DNA of 64,000 nt, from assembly GCF_013426205.1 (NCBI RefSeq), contig NC_089422.1, forward strand, positions 7,963,001 to 8,027,000, written 5' to 3'. The notes under the pieces were generated by a model. It did no database searches. It was given only the letters and a program-made list of their open reading frames with translations, and was not told the origin of the DNA. This document shows, in pieces, positions 53,950 through 64,000 of this stretch (positions are counted from its first letter, which is position 1; each line of letters opens with the position of its first letter). The DNA is from Metarhizium brunneum. Its lineage: Eukaryota; Ascomycota; Sordariomycetes; Hypocreales; Clavicipitaceae. Both the position numbers and the translations under genes were made by a program.

Positions 53950-54837
53950 GATTCTACGATGCGGCTCTACTCGAGGTGCCGCGTGTCGAGTTGGGGGTTG
54001 ATAAAGGTGGGAGAAATGACGTTGAGGTCACGGCTGGGTCGCAATCGGTGGGGCAGCGAGGCAGGGAGAAAGACTCGAATGCTCAGACCAGACGACGGTT
54101 CCTGGCAACAGAGCGGGAACGGACGATGCTGTGGGCGAGCTCAAGTGGTCAAGGGCCGTCAAGGTCTGATGCGTGATGCGATGGCCGCAGGCAGAGCTGT
54201 GAAGCGGTTCGTCAATGGGAAGATTTCGTTTGCCTTTTGGTGTGTTCGTGGGAGTGAGTTGTCGCGCGGATGGGCAGGGATGGTGCAAAACAGTGGGAGA
54301 TGGAAGTTGTTTGGTGTCGGTCGTCAGACATTGCAGCCAAGCAGTCTGTGCAGCCAGAACCCGGGACTCAGGAGGGGGTGCTTTCTCCAGCTTTGGCCCA
54401 GCTTGGCCGGCAGCCTCCAGCCTCCAGCCTCAGCAGTGTCAGCACAAGGCTGGGTGGGTCCACACGCCTGCCCCTTCCACATGTCCTTGCCAATCTCATC
54501 GCGGAGCTTGCCACCGCCACAAATATGGCCTACCCTATACAAATACACCCAGAAGTCACCAGCAGAAGCTTGACGAAACAGAAAGAGCCTTCCAGATGCG
54601 GACTGATGATGGCGAGGGGCGAGCGTAAACGCCACATTGAAAGTTGATTGAGACATTGTATCATGCTACTAGTGGCTAATTGTCCGTGAACCAATACGTC
54701 TCAACACAGACTTTATGTCCCCGATCCTCCTTGACCGAGTTGAACCACGGCTTGCTCGTCACCACTGTCCCCTGGAAGTCCTACTCGCACCGTCGTCTGC
54801 TATTAAGAATTCAATCAACACCGTGCAATCGACAAGA
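53950..54837. other. Gene-free stretch, 0.9 kb
   Basis: Upstream region of the PP2A gene and downstream of EXO84. It contains tandem CAGCCTCCAGCCTCCAGCCTC-type C-rich units near 54410-54430. Nothing coding was recognised. Confidence 0.5.
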
Positions 54838-57003
54838 CTAAGCTAGTCCTAGCCCAACAGCAGAAGGCCCCGGCACCTCGGCAGCCGTCTGAGCAGATGG
54901 TCCAACATCGTGTCCTACCAAGTTCCTGAAGTCCAGCCCAACATCCGACAGTTTTTGGGCATGTTCCTTGGCCCTGTCCATGCACTGTGTCCAAACCTGT
55001 CCACCACGCTCGGTACTACTGAGTTGTCGAGACAGAATCACATTGAACGCTTCCACCTCCTCCTTGGCCCACTTCACGCAGGCACTCATCATTGGAGGAG
55101 GGAAGCAGCTCTGGAACGTCTGAACCGTGTTGTGAATAATAGTAAAGTACACAAAGGACAACTGCCAAATGTACAAGTGGAGATCGCCTTGGAAAATGCA
55201 TTGTCTACAAGTCGTTAGCGCCTTGGTTCGAAGAGGGAACAAGATGTGTGGAATGAAGCATCCTTACCTGGCTCTCTTGCGGATAAGCCCCGTGCGGGCA
55301 TTAAGATAAGCCTCTCGGGCTCTGTCATCAAAGCCAAGAATAGTCAGCCAGCCCACTCTCTCTTTGGTCTTTATTTGCGACTTGTGCTTTGACTCCAGCT
55401 CCCGAATGATAAGGACAGCAAGTCTACCGCATCGCTCCTCAACCTTGAAGTTAATAAAGTCTTGCGCAACCAAATTGCTTCGGAGGCCACGGGCGAGGCT
55501 CTTGAGCTTTTCAACGCGGGCAACAGCAGGTTCGAATTTCTGGAGGGCAATGTCAATGTCCAGCTCGTCCATCTGACCCTCCACCCATCGAAGATTCTGT
55601 TGTTTGCCATCGACTTCGATGAGCATGTCCTTGATATCCGACAACGTCTCCAAAAGTTCCGTCTTCTGCAATAAGCCAGGATCTCTAGACGCAAAGTAGT
55701 TTATGGTCTCCCTGGCCTTGTTGTTGGCTTCCATCTCTGACTGCAGACCCTTTCGCAGCTCCTCAACCGCCTTTCGCACATTTAGAAGCAATGTCTTCTT
55801 CTCGTCGCCCTCATGTTTCTCTGTTCGATAGATGAAAGATTCTTGGCCACCACCTCGGATCATGATGGCGTCGGCAAGTTTGTTCCTGCCTCCGGATGAT
55901 TCGGCTGTCCCAGGCATGTCTACGACCTCAATGTCCAGAAGAGACCAGCATCGGTCAGCCACTAGTTTGATCATTGGACCACGAGCATCGGCGGGTGCGT
56001 CAACTTTTCTCTTCTTGCGGGACGCAACGAGAAGGTGGTCGTTGAGTAGGAAGATTTGCATGGCTCGTCGAGATTTGTATGTGGCGTTATCCAACTCTAC
56101 CCAGGAACCGGCATTCTGGACAACGTGACGACCTACAGCATTGGGGAGAAACTTCTGCGAGCCCTCCACATTCTTATACAAGGCCTGCATTTGCGAATTC
56201 CACAACGCGCTTCTATCGGCAACGGAGCTTCGCTTGTCTCGCTTGCTCATGCCCGAGGGGCCACTGCCAGGTATGGTGGCCGGCTCGTCACTCTTTATGG
56301 AGGCGGCTCGAAGGGCAGTTGTGTTGGTCTTGAGCTCTGCCATCAAGTTTCGTAGCGCCCGCATCTCGCCCTTTAGTTTCTCGGCCTCTTTACTAATCTT
56401 GATGAACTGGGTACGGTTCTGCATGAGGTTCTGCTGCAAATCCGTGGCAGCACGGCCCTTGAGCTTGCGGAGAGCGACTTCAAAATCACGAATTTGGTCG
56501 TCGGTGGCGTCTCCCAAGACGGCTGACACGTACTGATCAGGGACGAGATTGGGGTCTCGAAGGGCCTTGATGTCGATTACTGGCGCTGCACCTGCCCGTG
56601 ACGGCGCGGGTCTCTGAGGCTCCCTCTTATCATATTGGGGAATAGGAGGCACGGCAGGGAGTGGAGGAGCCGAGGGGTCGAAATCCGTGGGCAGGTTGTT
56701 GAACCGGGTAGAGTACCGTTGTTTTACTAGATCAGACGTCTGCGCAAGTCAGTCCACAGTTCATGCAACATGTTGTAGAGTCAATGGCATGTATGTCAAA
56801 GTAAACACTACCTTTCCACCAGCAATAGGCGGCGGTCGCAGTCGTGGTCTAGGAACTGCCTCAGGAACTAGAGGCGGCGCGCCCCCAAGGGGGCTGTCCT
56901 GTGGCATAGGACTTGATATCTGCCTGGGAGCGCTGATGGTTGGGCGAGATGGTCTGCGCTTCTTCCCGCTGCGAAGCGATATCTTACTGCGTTCTTCCGA
57001 CAT
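54838..57003 (-). CDS. EXO84: Exocyst complex component EXO84
   Basis: An exocyst subunit tethering secretory vesicles to the plasma membrane at growth sites such as hyphal tips. CDS = complement(join(54838..55204, 55268..56739, 56812..57003)), 676 residues. Exon 1 encodes the basic N-terminus MSEERSKISLRSGKKRR; the junction gives IAGGK-TSDLVKQRYSTRFNNLPTDFDP, a family signature. A coiled-coil region (about 145-210) precedes a PH domain at about 265-395 (RHVVQNAGSWVEL, AMQIFLLNDHLLVASRKKRK). The C-terminal helical cullin-repeat-like part runs through EAYLNARTGLIRKRA-RQCIFQGDLHLYIWQLSFVYFTII to the stop. Domain order and length match ascomycete Exo84. Confidence 0.95.
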
Positions 57004-57684
57004 GATGGGCAGCTGCACAGACTAAGCACGCGGTGGTATAAAGGATTGGAAAGAGAGAAAGTGCCAGCTTTCCCCACGGCAGGTGATGGAGGAGGAGATG
57101 GTGGTTGTGTCTGAGGTGGATTGAGTTGGAGACTCCGGATGTCCCAAATGTCCCACCAGACCTGTTGGCTGGCGCAGATGCTGGTTGGTGTTAGCACTTG
57201 AGTAGTACTACTACCGCCAATGACATGGCACCTGGGAGCTTCCAAACTCCCCGAGACTCCCTACTTACGCTTACAAGCGAGCCACTGTTCAAAAGGAGCT
57301 CCCATTGAGCCGGCGTTCTTCCGGCGCGCGGAATCGATGATCCGGAATCTGCAGGCCACTCAACTGCCTGGATGGAGGATGGAGCACCCGCAGGCGACTT
57401 GGTAGCCCATGGCTAAATGTCGTCAAAAAAAATTGGTTCGGCTTCTGATTGACGGCACGACTTACAGCTGCAGACCAGACGTCTATCGACTTTGACCACT
57501 CCTTTGCTCGCCAAACCGCAATCCAATCCACCCATCTACAGATCAATCTTGAGCAACGGCTTTTCCACCCATCGCCTATTCGACCACCTATCGTCGGTCC
57601 TGAGACTCGCCACTTTTTTCTTCTACTTCATCACAAGCTTTGGCCCCGTTTAGCTTCAACGGCTTTACATCCCCTTTGGCAAAA
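57004..57684. other. Divergent promoter region of EXO84 and TOM20
   Basis: 681 bp between the two start codons. No extra gene was recognised. Confidence 0.6.
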
Positions 57685-58474
57685 ATGGTCCAAACGTCAA
57701 CCGTAGTGACGGCCACCGTCGCAACCGCCGCCGCAGCTATCGTCAGTACGTAGCACTGTTTATACTGTTACTCTACAAAACATAACATGTCTCCAAATCA
57801 GACCTGCAGGATAGAAGTACTGGATTGCTGACAAATGACCCTTTTCTGCTCTGTAGCTTATGCCGTCTACTTCGACTACCGCCGACGTAGCCAGGCCGAG
57901 TTCCGCCGAGATCTGAGAAGAAACGAGCGCCGGCAGGTTCGCGCCGAGAAGGAGGAGGCTGAAGCTTCGACGCGCGCTCAACGAGATGCCATCAAAGCTC
58001 AGGTTGACGAGGCCAAGGAGGAGGGATTCCCGACCGGTGTCGAGGAGCGCGAGGCCTACTTCAACGAGCAGGTCATGTCCGGGGAGATGCTGAGCTCGGA
58101 TCGTAAGCTTTTACCCGCCCTCGACAACTTTCCCCGTGTCATCAATCTTGGATGCCATCGTTTTCATTACTTTTCCAAGCTAACAGTCATGTAGCAACCA
58201 AGGCCGTTGAGTCCGCTCTTGCCTTCTACAAGGGTCTCAAGGTCTACCCTGCCCCGGGTGACCTGATTAAGATCTATGATAGCACCGTCCCCAAGGTACG
58301 CATCCGGCTTCCATTCTCTCAACCAACAAAGGCTATGGAAATCTAACTCCAATTCTGCAGCCTATATTAGACATCCTCGCCGAGATGATCGCATACGACT
58401 CCAGCCTCGACATCCGCACTCGTTCCCCCGGCGGCATCAACCTCGGTGATATCCCCAACGTTGGCCTCGACTAA
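57685..58474 (+). CDS. TOM20: Mitochondrial import receptor subunit TOM20
   Basis: An outer-membrane receptor that binds amphipathic presequences and passes precursors to the TOM pore. CDS = join(57685..57745, 57857..58102, 58195..58295, 58361..58474), 173 residues. The N-terminal helix (about 6-25, [20 protein letters not shown]) is the membrane anchor, followed by the basic [22 protein letters not shown] charged helix comes next, then the TPR-like receptor domain ([55 protein letters not shown]). The C-terminus [11 protein letters not shown] is typical of fungal Tom20. All junctions are GT-AG and in frame. It is convergent with TYW1. Confidence 0.96.
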
Positions 58475-58954
58475 TCAGATCTGTCCCTTCACCATGCTCT
58501 GTCGGGGCAGGACACCTAAAGGCGTGGAGAACTCAGTGGTCTCTACTCTGACCTAATGCAATACCGCATACAATCCCTTATTATTCCGTTCACCCCTCCC
58601 TGTCACCAACGCCAGGGGTGTCAGGACGTGAAAAAAAAAACAGAACAAGATTAAAAATGGACTGAGAAATGGAGGCTTTGCGAACTCCTTGTTGTACGAT
58701 ATATAAATTTCGCTCTTCTATCTGCGCATAGAGCCTTGTGTAAACAGATGTTGACGGTATAATAATGCCGCCACGGGGGGTGGAAGGCGTCTGGGAGAAG
58801 GCTGAGGTAGCGTTTTTCCATGAAAATATTATGATCCAAAATTTCATGCTTCCAAGTGATGGGACATCAAGGGCATCGATTTCCTACGCCTCGTGAACAG
58901 TCACCACAGCAAGTTTATATACTTTGAACTGAATCTTGATTCAAAGCACGCTAT
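58475..58954. other. Convergent spacer of TOM20 and TYW1
   Basis: 480 bp of 3' untranslated sequence, including an A10 run at about 58631. Nothing else was recognised. Confidence 0.6.
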
Positions 58955-61389
58955 TTACCAGCTGTCTGGCGGCGGCGCCTCTCGCACCACAATATTCTCA
59001 ATCTTTCTCCCCTTCCTATCCACTCGATCGTCTCTCGGATCAAAGCCTCCATTCCCCCACAACGCCCACTCAGGAGTCGGCTCACCCATGTAATCCTCGG
59101 GCGTCCAATCGCCATCCGCTCCCCTCTCCTCGAGCAGCTCAAAGAAGCGCTTATAATCGATATGCGTGTGCCACTTGCCATTGACCAAGAAGCGCTCGCT
59201 GGCAAGCAAAATACAGCAGCTGTGCGCGTGTTCCGCGGCAATGCCATACTTTAAGCCCTTGGCCTTGAGTCTCCCCTCGAGGGCCTTGACGAATTCGCAA
59301 ACTTCCCAGTAAAACGGGACGTTGGACATGCTCAGCCCGGCGTTGGAAGAGGTCGATGTCCCGCAGTACGTGACGCCCTTGACTTCGACGAAGCAGGGGA
59401 GTCCGCGCTCCACGAGCTGCGCGTACCCTTCTGCCTCATCTTCTACGTTGAAGCCCTTGACGAGGGTGAGGCGGAAGACGGTGCGGTGACGGAATCGTTT
59501 TTCTCGGAGAATGTCCAGGCAGCGTTGGAAACGTTCCCAGAAGTCGCGGTGGAGCGGTCTGTCGATTTTGCGGAGGGAATCTTTGTTGGAGGCGTCGATG
59601 GAGACGTAGAGCTGGGTGACGGCTTTGAGGGCCGCTAGTTGGTCGGGGTGTTGGGCGTTGCAGACTAGGAATGAGGAGATGCGTTCTGCGTGGAGCATGG
59701 CGAGGAACTCGTTGATATGAGGGTAGAAGATGGGTTCTCCTACTAGTGAGAGTGCACAGTGGCGGATCTTGAGGGCCTCGGCATATCGCTCTGCTCGTAC
59801 GCCCGGCACGCCGCGCATCATCTTGATTTTCTTATAGTGGTTCTCTTTAACGCCCTCGAAGATCATCTCAGGGGGGTCGACTACCCAGCGCCATGTGGTC
59901 CCGACGGGGTTGGTGCCGTGTCGCCAGCAAAAGACACACTTGTTGGAGCAGGATAGAGAAGGCGTCGTCTCCATGCACTGGTGTGAGTTGATGCCGTATA
60001 GCGAGTACTTATAGCAGCTTCCTCGACCGCGCAGCGCCGACTTTGTCCAGCGACATATTTTGACTCCTGAATGAGAGCCGACGATTGAGTAGCCTTGTTT
60101 AGTGAGGGCGGCATATGTAGGTGAATTCTTGGCGACCATTTCCTTGATAACGGGAGCTGTTGGCGTGCGTTTCTTTGCAGAAGATGCACCGTATGAGGTG
60201 AAGTCAACGGCAAGCGGCGCTTTCTTGCCATTGGCAGTGCCCTTGCCGTCCGATGTTCGGAGCATGCGACCCAAATCCTCCACATCATCTAGAGGTCGAG
60301 AAGATTCCCTGTCGTCACCGGATATATCTTCTCCAATCAATACCTCGCCATCATCGTCCTCAGCCACATCTTCAGCATCACTTTCCATGGCATCACCACT
60401 GCCAGGAGCACCTTCGCCTAGAGTTCCGCTGCTTGCAACATGGGCAATAACTTCCTGCACGCCCGATGACCACTCGTCAAACCGCTCAGCATGGTCGCTC
60501 TTCATATCACCCATGCCGACTGGGTATGCGCGTTTGCGGCCAGTCAACTTGGACATCCATCTATCCAACTCTTTGGCTTGGAAGCAATAGCCGTCTGCCT
60601 CATCGGGCCAGCCTTCCTTGTCTCCAAAACCAAAAACGGAGTACCCCAGCAAGGTTGCCAAAGGTGCTGTGTCGATTCTAAAATCATGGTGCGTCTCTTC
60701 GAGATGCTGCAGGAGGGTGTCGTTGATGGTGTCAATGTTGTAACTGGGAATGAGGAATAGGTAAAATAGATGGGCATCCTCGACCGTCTTGGCAGGGCTA
60801 ACAAAAAAGTCCTCGAAATCGATCTCTGCCAGATCGTGGAGCTCAGGTTTTAGAAACTGGCGCTCCGTTCCGCGAGAGAGCTGACCAACCGATTTTTCCA
60901 ACGTGCTCAAGTACTGTTGCGCAATCTTCTCCGTCTTGGTCGTGACTGAGGAGAAGAATACCATCATCTTAATAGGTCGGCTCTTGTCGTATTCCTTCGT
61001 TTCTTCCGTTGCTGGCTTTTTGGTGATGCCACCCTTGATCCGCCTAGGCCCGTTTGGCTTGGCGACTGGCTTTTCGGAGTTCACAGCGCTTGGCAGCTTG
61101 TTCGCGCTCAAGGGCTCAATCCTCTTTTCGAATTGTTTCGGCAGCGCCCTCAACGGTTCTGCTTCTTCAAGTTTGTGGATATAGATTCGAATTACGACGA
61201 GAACGACTAGTGCGCAGATAATGATTGGCGTCCGGTGGCCATGCCACAATTCGACGATGTCTTTTGGCCTTGTTAGTTGATCAAGCGCAGCGCTTCGAAT
61301 TATGAGCGTCACATACCGTCGAACTTGGCGCCAGGAAGCCCGCCAAATACACCCTGAAGAGGGTCTGTTTTTTCGCAGACTGCAGACAT
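58955..61389 (-). CDS. TYW1: tRNA 4-demethylwyosine synthase TYW1
   Basis: A radical-SAM enzyme making the tricyclic base of wybutosine at G37 of tRNA-Phe from N1-methylguanosine and pyruvate. CDS = complement(join(58955..61260, 61317..61389)), 792 residues. The 56-nt intron uses the acceptor CAAAAG, giving GGLPGAKFD-DIVELWHGHRTP. A hydrophobic segment at about 35-52 (IIICALVVLVVIRIYIH) probably anchors the enzyme to the ER. The flavodoxin-like domain is about 120-295 (MMVFFSSVTTKTEKIAQQY, VFGFGDKEGWPDEADGYC), then an acidic linker (about 310-360). The radical-SAM domain has C462, C466 and C469 in CSNKCVFCWRHGTNP, the 4Fe-4S site. SLVGEPIFYPHINEF and VEVKGVTYCGTSTSSNAGLSM are further TYW1 signatures. 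Domain order matches yeast Tyw1. Confidence 0.96.
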
Positions 61390-61932
61390 TTTGCCCGCCA
61401 GCAGTTATGAGGAAACTGCGCTATGGTGTAGATGAAGTCTTTTGACACCCAAGAAATTTGGCGGGGAGAAAGAGAGGTTCCGCCACTGTGATTGATGCTT
61501 ATCGATATGTGTGCAGCGATTTGAATGATTGCTGAGTGGCCGAAGGGCTGGCTGTGGTGCTCCACAACCCCCAAACGCCAGTTTCCGTCCGCCATGTACA
61601 AGTTTGTCCGTTTTGTCCATGCATAGCGGATGTCGGTCTCACAAGCATTTGGATTTTCCATGGACGAACGTGAGTTATCGGGTTGTTAGCCCGTAGCTGG
61701 TGTAAACCAAGCGAATATCACAAGAGTTACCTGGGCGGCAATACATGAATTGTTTTCCGCCGATACTATGGTTAGAGACGTCTGTAATTCATGAAATAGA
61801 CCCTTCCGAAGCCAATAGTACACTCGCCACATGTGGGCGTACTTGATGTCTCATGTAAATACTAGCAAATTGCCCAGCGTCGTACATTAATATCTCTAGG
61901 GTACCGACCTTCAGCAAACGACAACAAATCTA
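61390..61932. other. Gene-free stretch, 0.5 kb
   Basis: TYW1 promoter and the 3' end of the SNF2 gene. No gene was recognised. Confidence 0.6.
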
Positions 61933-63952
61933 TCAAGACAAGAGTTTTGCAATATCTGCCATTCTCGTGTCCTTCGTATGCTTGCCTTTCCTCTCTTTTT
62001 CCTGAAAGGCCTTGGTTACAAGATCTCTTTTCTCCTTTTGGACGTCCATAACCCGCTCTTCGACTGTTCTTTCCACAATGAGCCGCCAAACCGTTGTCTT
62101 TCTGGTCTGGCCAAGACGATGAACTCTGTCGATCGCTTGGTCCTCAATCGCTGGTGCCCACCCTAAGTCTTGTTAGTTATGAGAAGTTGGCCTCAAACAA
62201 AGTGGCACTTACAGCTGTCAGACAAAATGACAGTATCTGCAGATACAAGATTCAACCCGACACTGCAAACCGCCAAGCTAGCTAGCATGACGCGAGTTTC
62301 GGCGTCGTTATCTAGTGCCCGGACTGCACGATCACGTTTCTCCGTGTTCATACTGCCGTCTATGCGGCTGTATTTGATTCCGGCGATATCCAATTGGTTC
62401 TGGATTATGTTCAGAAATGACGTCCATTGGGAAAAGATGACCACCTTTGACCCATCCTTTTTCAATGTTGCCTGGAGAATCTGCATCATTGCCTCTGTCT
62501 TGGAACTTTGAGTGGCCATATCAAAGTTCTTATCAAAGGAACCCTCTGCTGCTGGTTCAAGTAGACACTCATCCGAAAGTTTGTTTCTGCACATTGGGCA
62601 TTTGTGTTGTAAATGGATAGCTTTTGTGATACAAACTCGGCAGAAAACATGCCCGCAATTTGTTATGACTGGAGCAGTGGGAACGTCGAAGCAAATGGAG
62701 CAGTCTTCCTGACTCTCCAAGTAAAGCCGAAGAGCTTCCTGTAGCAATGCAGTATTCTTCTCATTGAATGGTACAGCTTCTTGGCCTTCGAACAGCTCCA
62801 TCAGCTGGTTAATGCGGTCCTTGCATAGGGTCCAGTGGTTGCAACTTGGACGTCTTGTTAGCCTGCGTGAGGTCTCGAAGGGAAGAAGCGAATTTACCTT
62901 TGTCGCAACCTTAAAAGCCGCTCTAGGACGCCTTGGAACTGTCCCTTCTGACCGGCTGCCTTGGCCTGGTAGTCTGCCAGAGCACCACGTGCCTCCGTAC
63001 TAAACAAACCGTCAACACCATGTCAACTTAAGTAGACGTCTTCATGAGTTACTCACAGTAATGCCTCATACTTCCTTTTCTCTTCAGGGTGGAAAGTGAT
63101 CCTATGAAGGTATTCCTTTTTTTCGGGTATTTTCAGATCTACAAATTTCATGTCCTTCTTGCGCCGTAGGCAGATATCCTGCATCAGAGCCTGCAGCATA
63201 ATTTCAGCGCTGGCATCACCGGAAACTAATCTCCTCGTAATTCTCGTATTGAAAATTTCTGGATGCTCGATGCCGCCGGTAATATGTAGAAACTTTATAA
63301 GAGACTGCAAATCTTTCACAGAGTTGATGCTGCGAACTAGTTAGTACCACCGAATTGCGGAGTGTTTAGCTATATCAACTTACATCGGGGTTCCAGTCAG
63401 TACCCATCGAGATTTGGCATTGATGGCACACGCGGCCAACGCGACCTTTGTTCTCGCGTTGCGGATTGTGTGCCCCTCATCGAGAACCACACGTTTCCAC
63501 TGTATGCTTTGTGACAGCAAAACTTGAGGAACATTTGAATCCTTTTCGCGGGCCAACTTGCCATAGCTTGTGATGACAACATCGAAGTTCATGAGCTCCT
63601 TCGCCCTCATTTTTTTGTCCCCATGGTAGACCAGCACGCTCGGTAGATGCTCCGACTTGACATGCCTATCGATCTGTTGTTGCCAGTTAGACATGACACC
63701 AACAGGTGCAACTATCAAAGTGGTACCGGAACCTCCTGTCAAAATCAAGCTGAGAATCTGAAGAGTCTTGCCAAGACCCATATCGTCGGCCAAAATCCCC
63801 CCCGAAAAGAGCTGGGGAGCTGTCGCGCTCACAAAGTCCGTGGCGACATTCCAGTAATTTCCTCTGATGTTCTGTTTCCATAATTGAACTTGGTTGCCTA
63901 ATTCCTTGGTCGGCAAAGCGGGGTTCTCCTTTGAAGTCATCCATGCTAATCC
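61933..63952 (-). CDS. SNF2-family helicase with RING finger, RAD5/HLTF-like, 3' part
   Basis: The C-terminal 601 residues of a DNA-dependent ATPase; earlier exons lie beyond the window. Visible exons are complement(61933..62162, 62213..62844, 62898..62999, 63057..63329, 63384..63952), all GT-AG and in frame. The first visible exon opens after the acceptor GGCTAG with [11 protein letters not shown]. Motifs in order: I DDMGLGKT, Ia [27 protein letters not shown], then RLRQ-SCNHW. A C3HC4 RING ([24 protein letters not shown]...CPMC) is inserted before motifs IV-VI ([38 protein letters not shown]). This layout is that of RAD5/HLTF/RAD16 proteins, which ubiquitinate PCNA or act in repair. A HIRAN domain cannot be checked because the N-terminus is missing. 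Confidence 0.93.
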
Positions 63953-64000
63953 CTAGCCTAGTGTTAGCGAAGTCAGAGGGTTGACATAAAAATCATGCCA

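Overview
The window is nuclear DNA of a filamentous ascomycete (Pezizomycotina), most likely a sordariomycete and probably Hypocreales. The genes carry short introns (about 50-260 nt) with GT donors, CTAAC-type branch points and AG acceptors, and the predicted proteins follow Pezizomycotina family patterns. The order is my inference from the general look of the proteins; the genus cannot be read from the sequence. I rebuilt exon structures by eye from splice signals and reading-frame continuity. Each complete spliced CDS closes in frame.

Left third (1-25 kb): the 3' part of an allantoate/nicotinate-type MFS permease; an orphan BTB-like protein; the PP2A regulator TAP42; DNA topoisomerase II with a 24-codon first exon; a four-exon APSES/KilA-N DNA-binding protein that single-frame reading fragments and that uses a GC-AG intron; the Hsp90/Hsp70 co-chaperone CNS1; an MFS exporter; a 3.5 kb gene-free stretch with a 119-bp hairpin; and an Fhit-type HIT hydrolase.

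Middle (25-45 kb): a second MFS transporter, the splicing factor CEF1/CDC5, a five-exon Fnx1/Vba-like MFS transporter, a hexokinase-family kinase resembling N-acetylglucosamine kinases, a membrane-anchored GILT-like protein whose coding end overlaps that of the scavenger decapping enzyme DcpS, and a single-pass Cys-rich membrane protein with a cytoplasmic SH3 domain.

Right third (45-64 kb): a 6.1 kb gene-free tract with minisatellites and microsatellites, a DUF3112-type seven-helix protein, the PP2A catalytic subunit, exocyst EXO84, mitochondrial import receptor TOM20, the wyosine enzyme TYW1, and the 3' part of a RAD5/HLTF-like SNF2 helicase with a RING finger.

Most genes are conserved housekeeping functions (phosphatase signalling, DNA topology, splicing, mRNA decay, protein import, exocytosis, tRNA modification) mixed with transporters. 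I see no biosynthetic cluster, transposase, CRISPR array, rRNA or convincing tRNA, and no operon-like organisation. The less ordinary items are the hairpin element, the over-represented TACTCCGTA/TACGGAGTA 9-mer in gene-free DNA, the GILT-like protein lacking the CxxC pair, the coding overlap of two convergent genes, the unusual splice sites and micro-exons, and the SH3 receptor-like protein.
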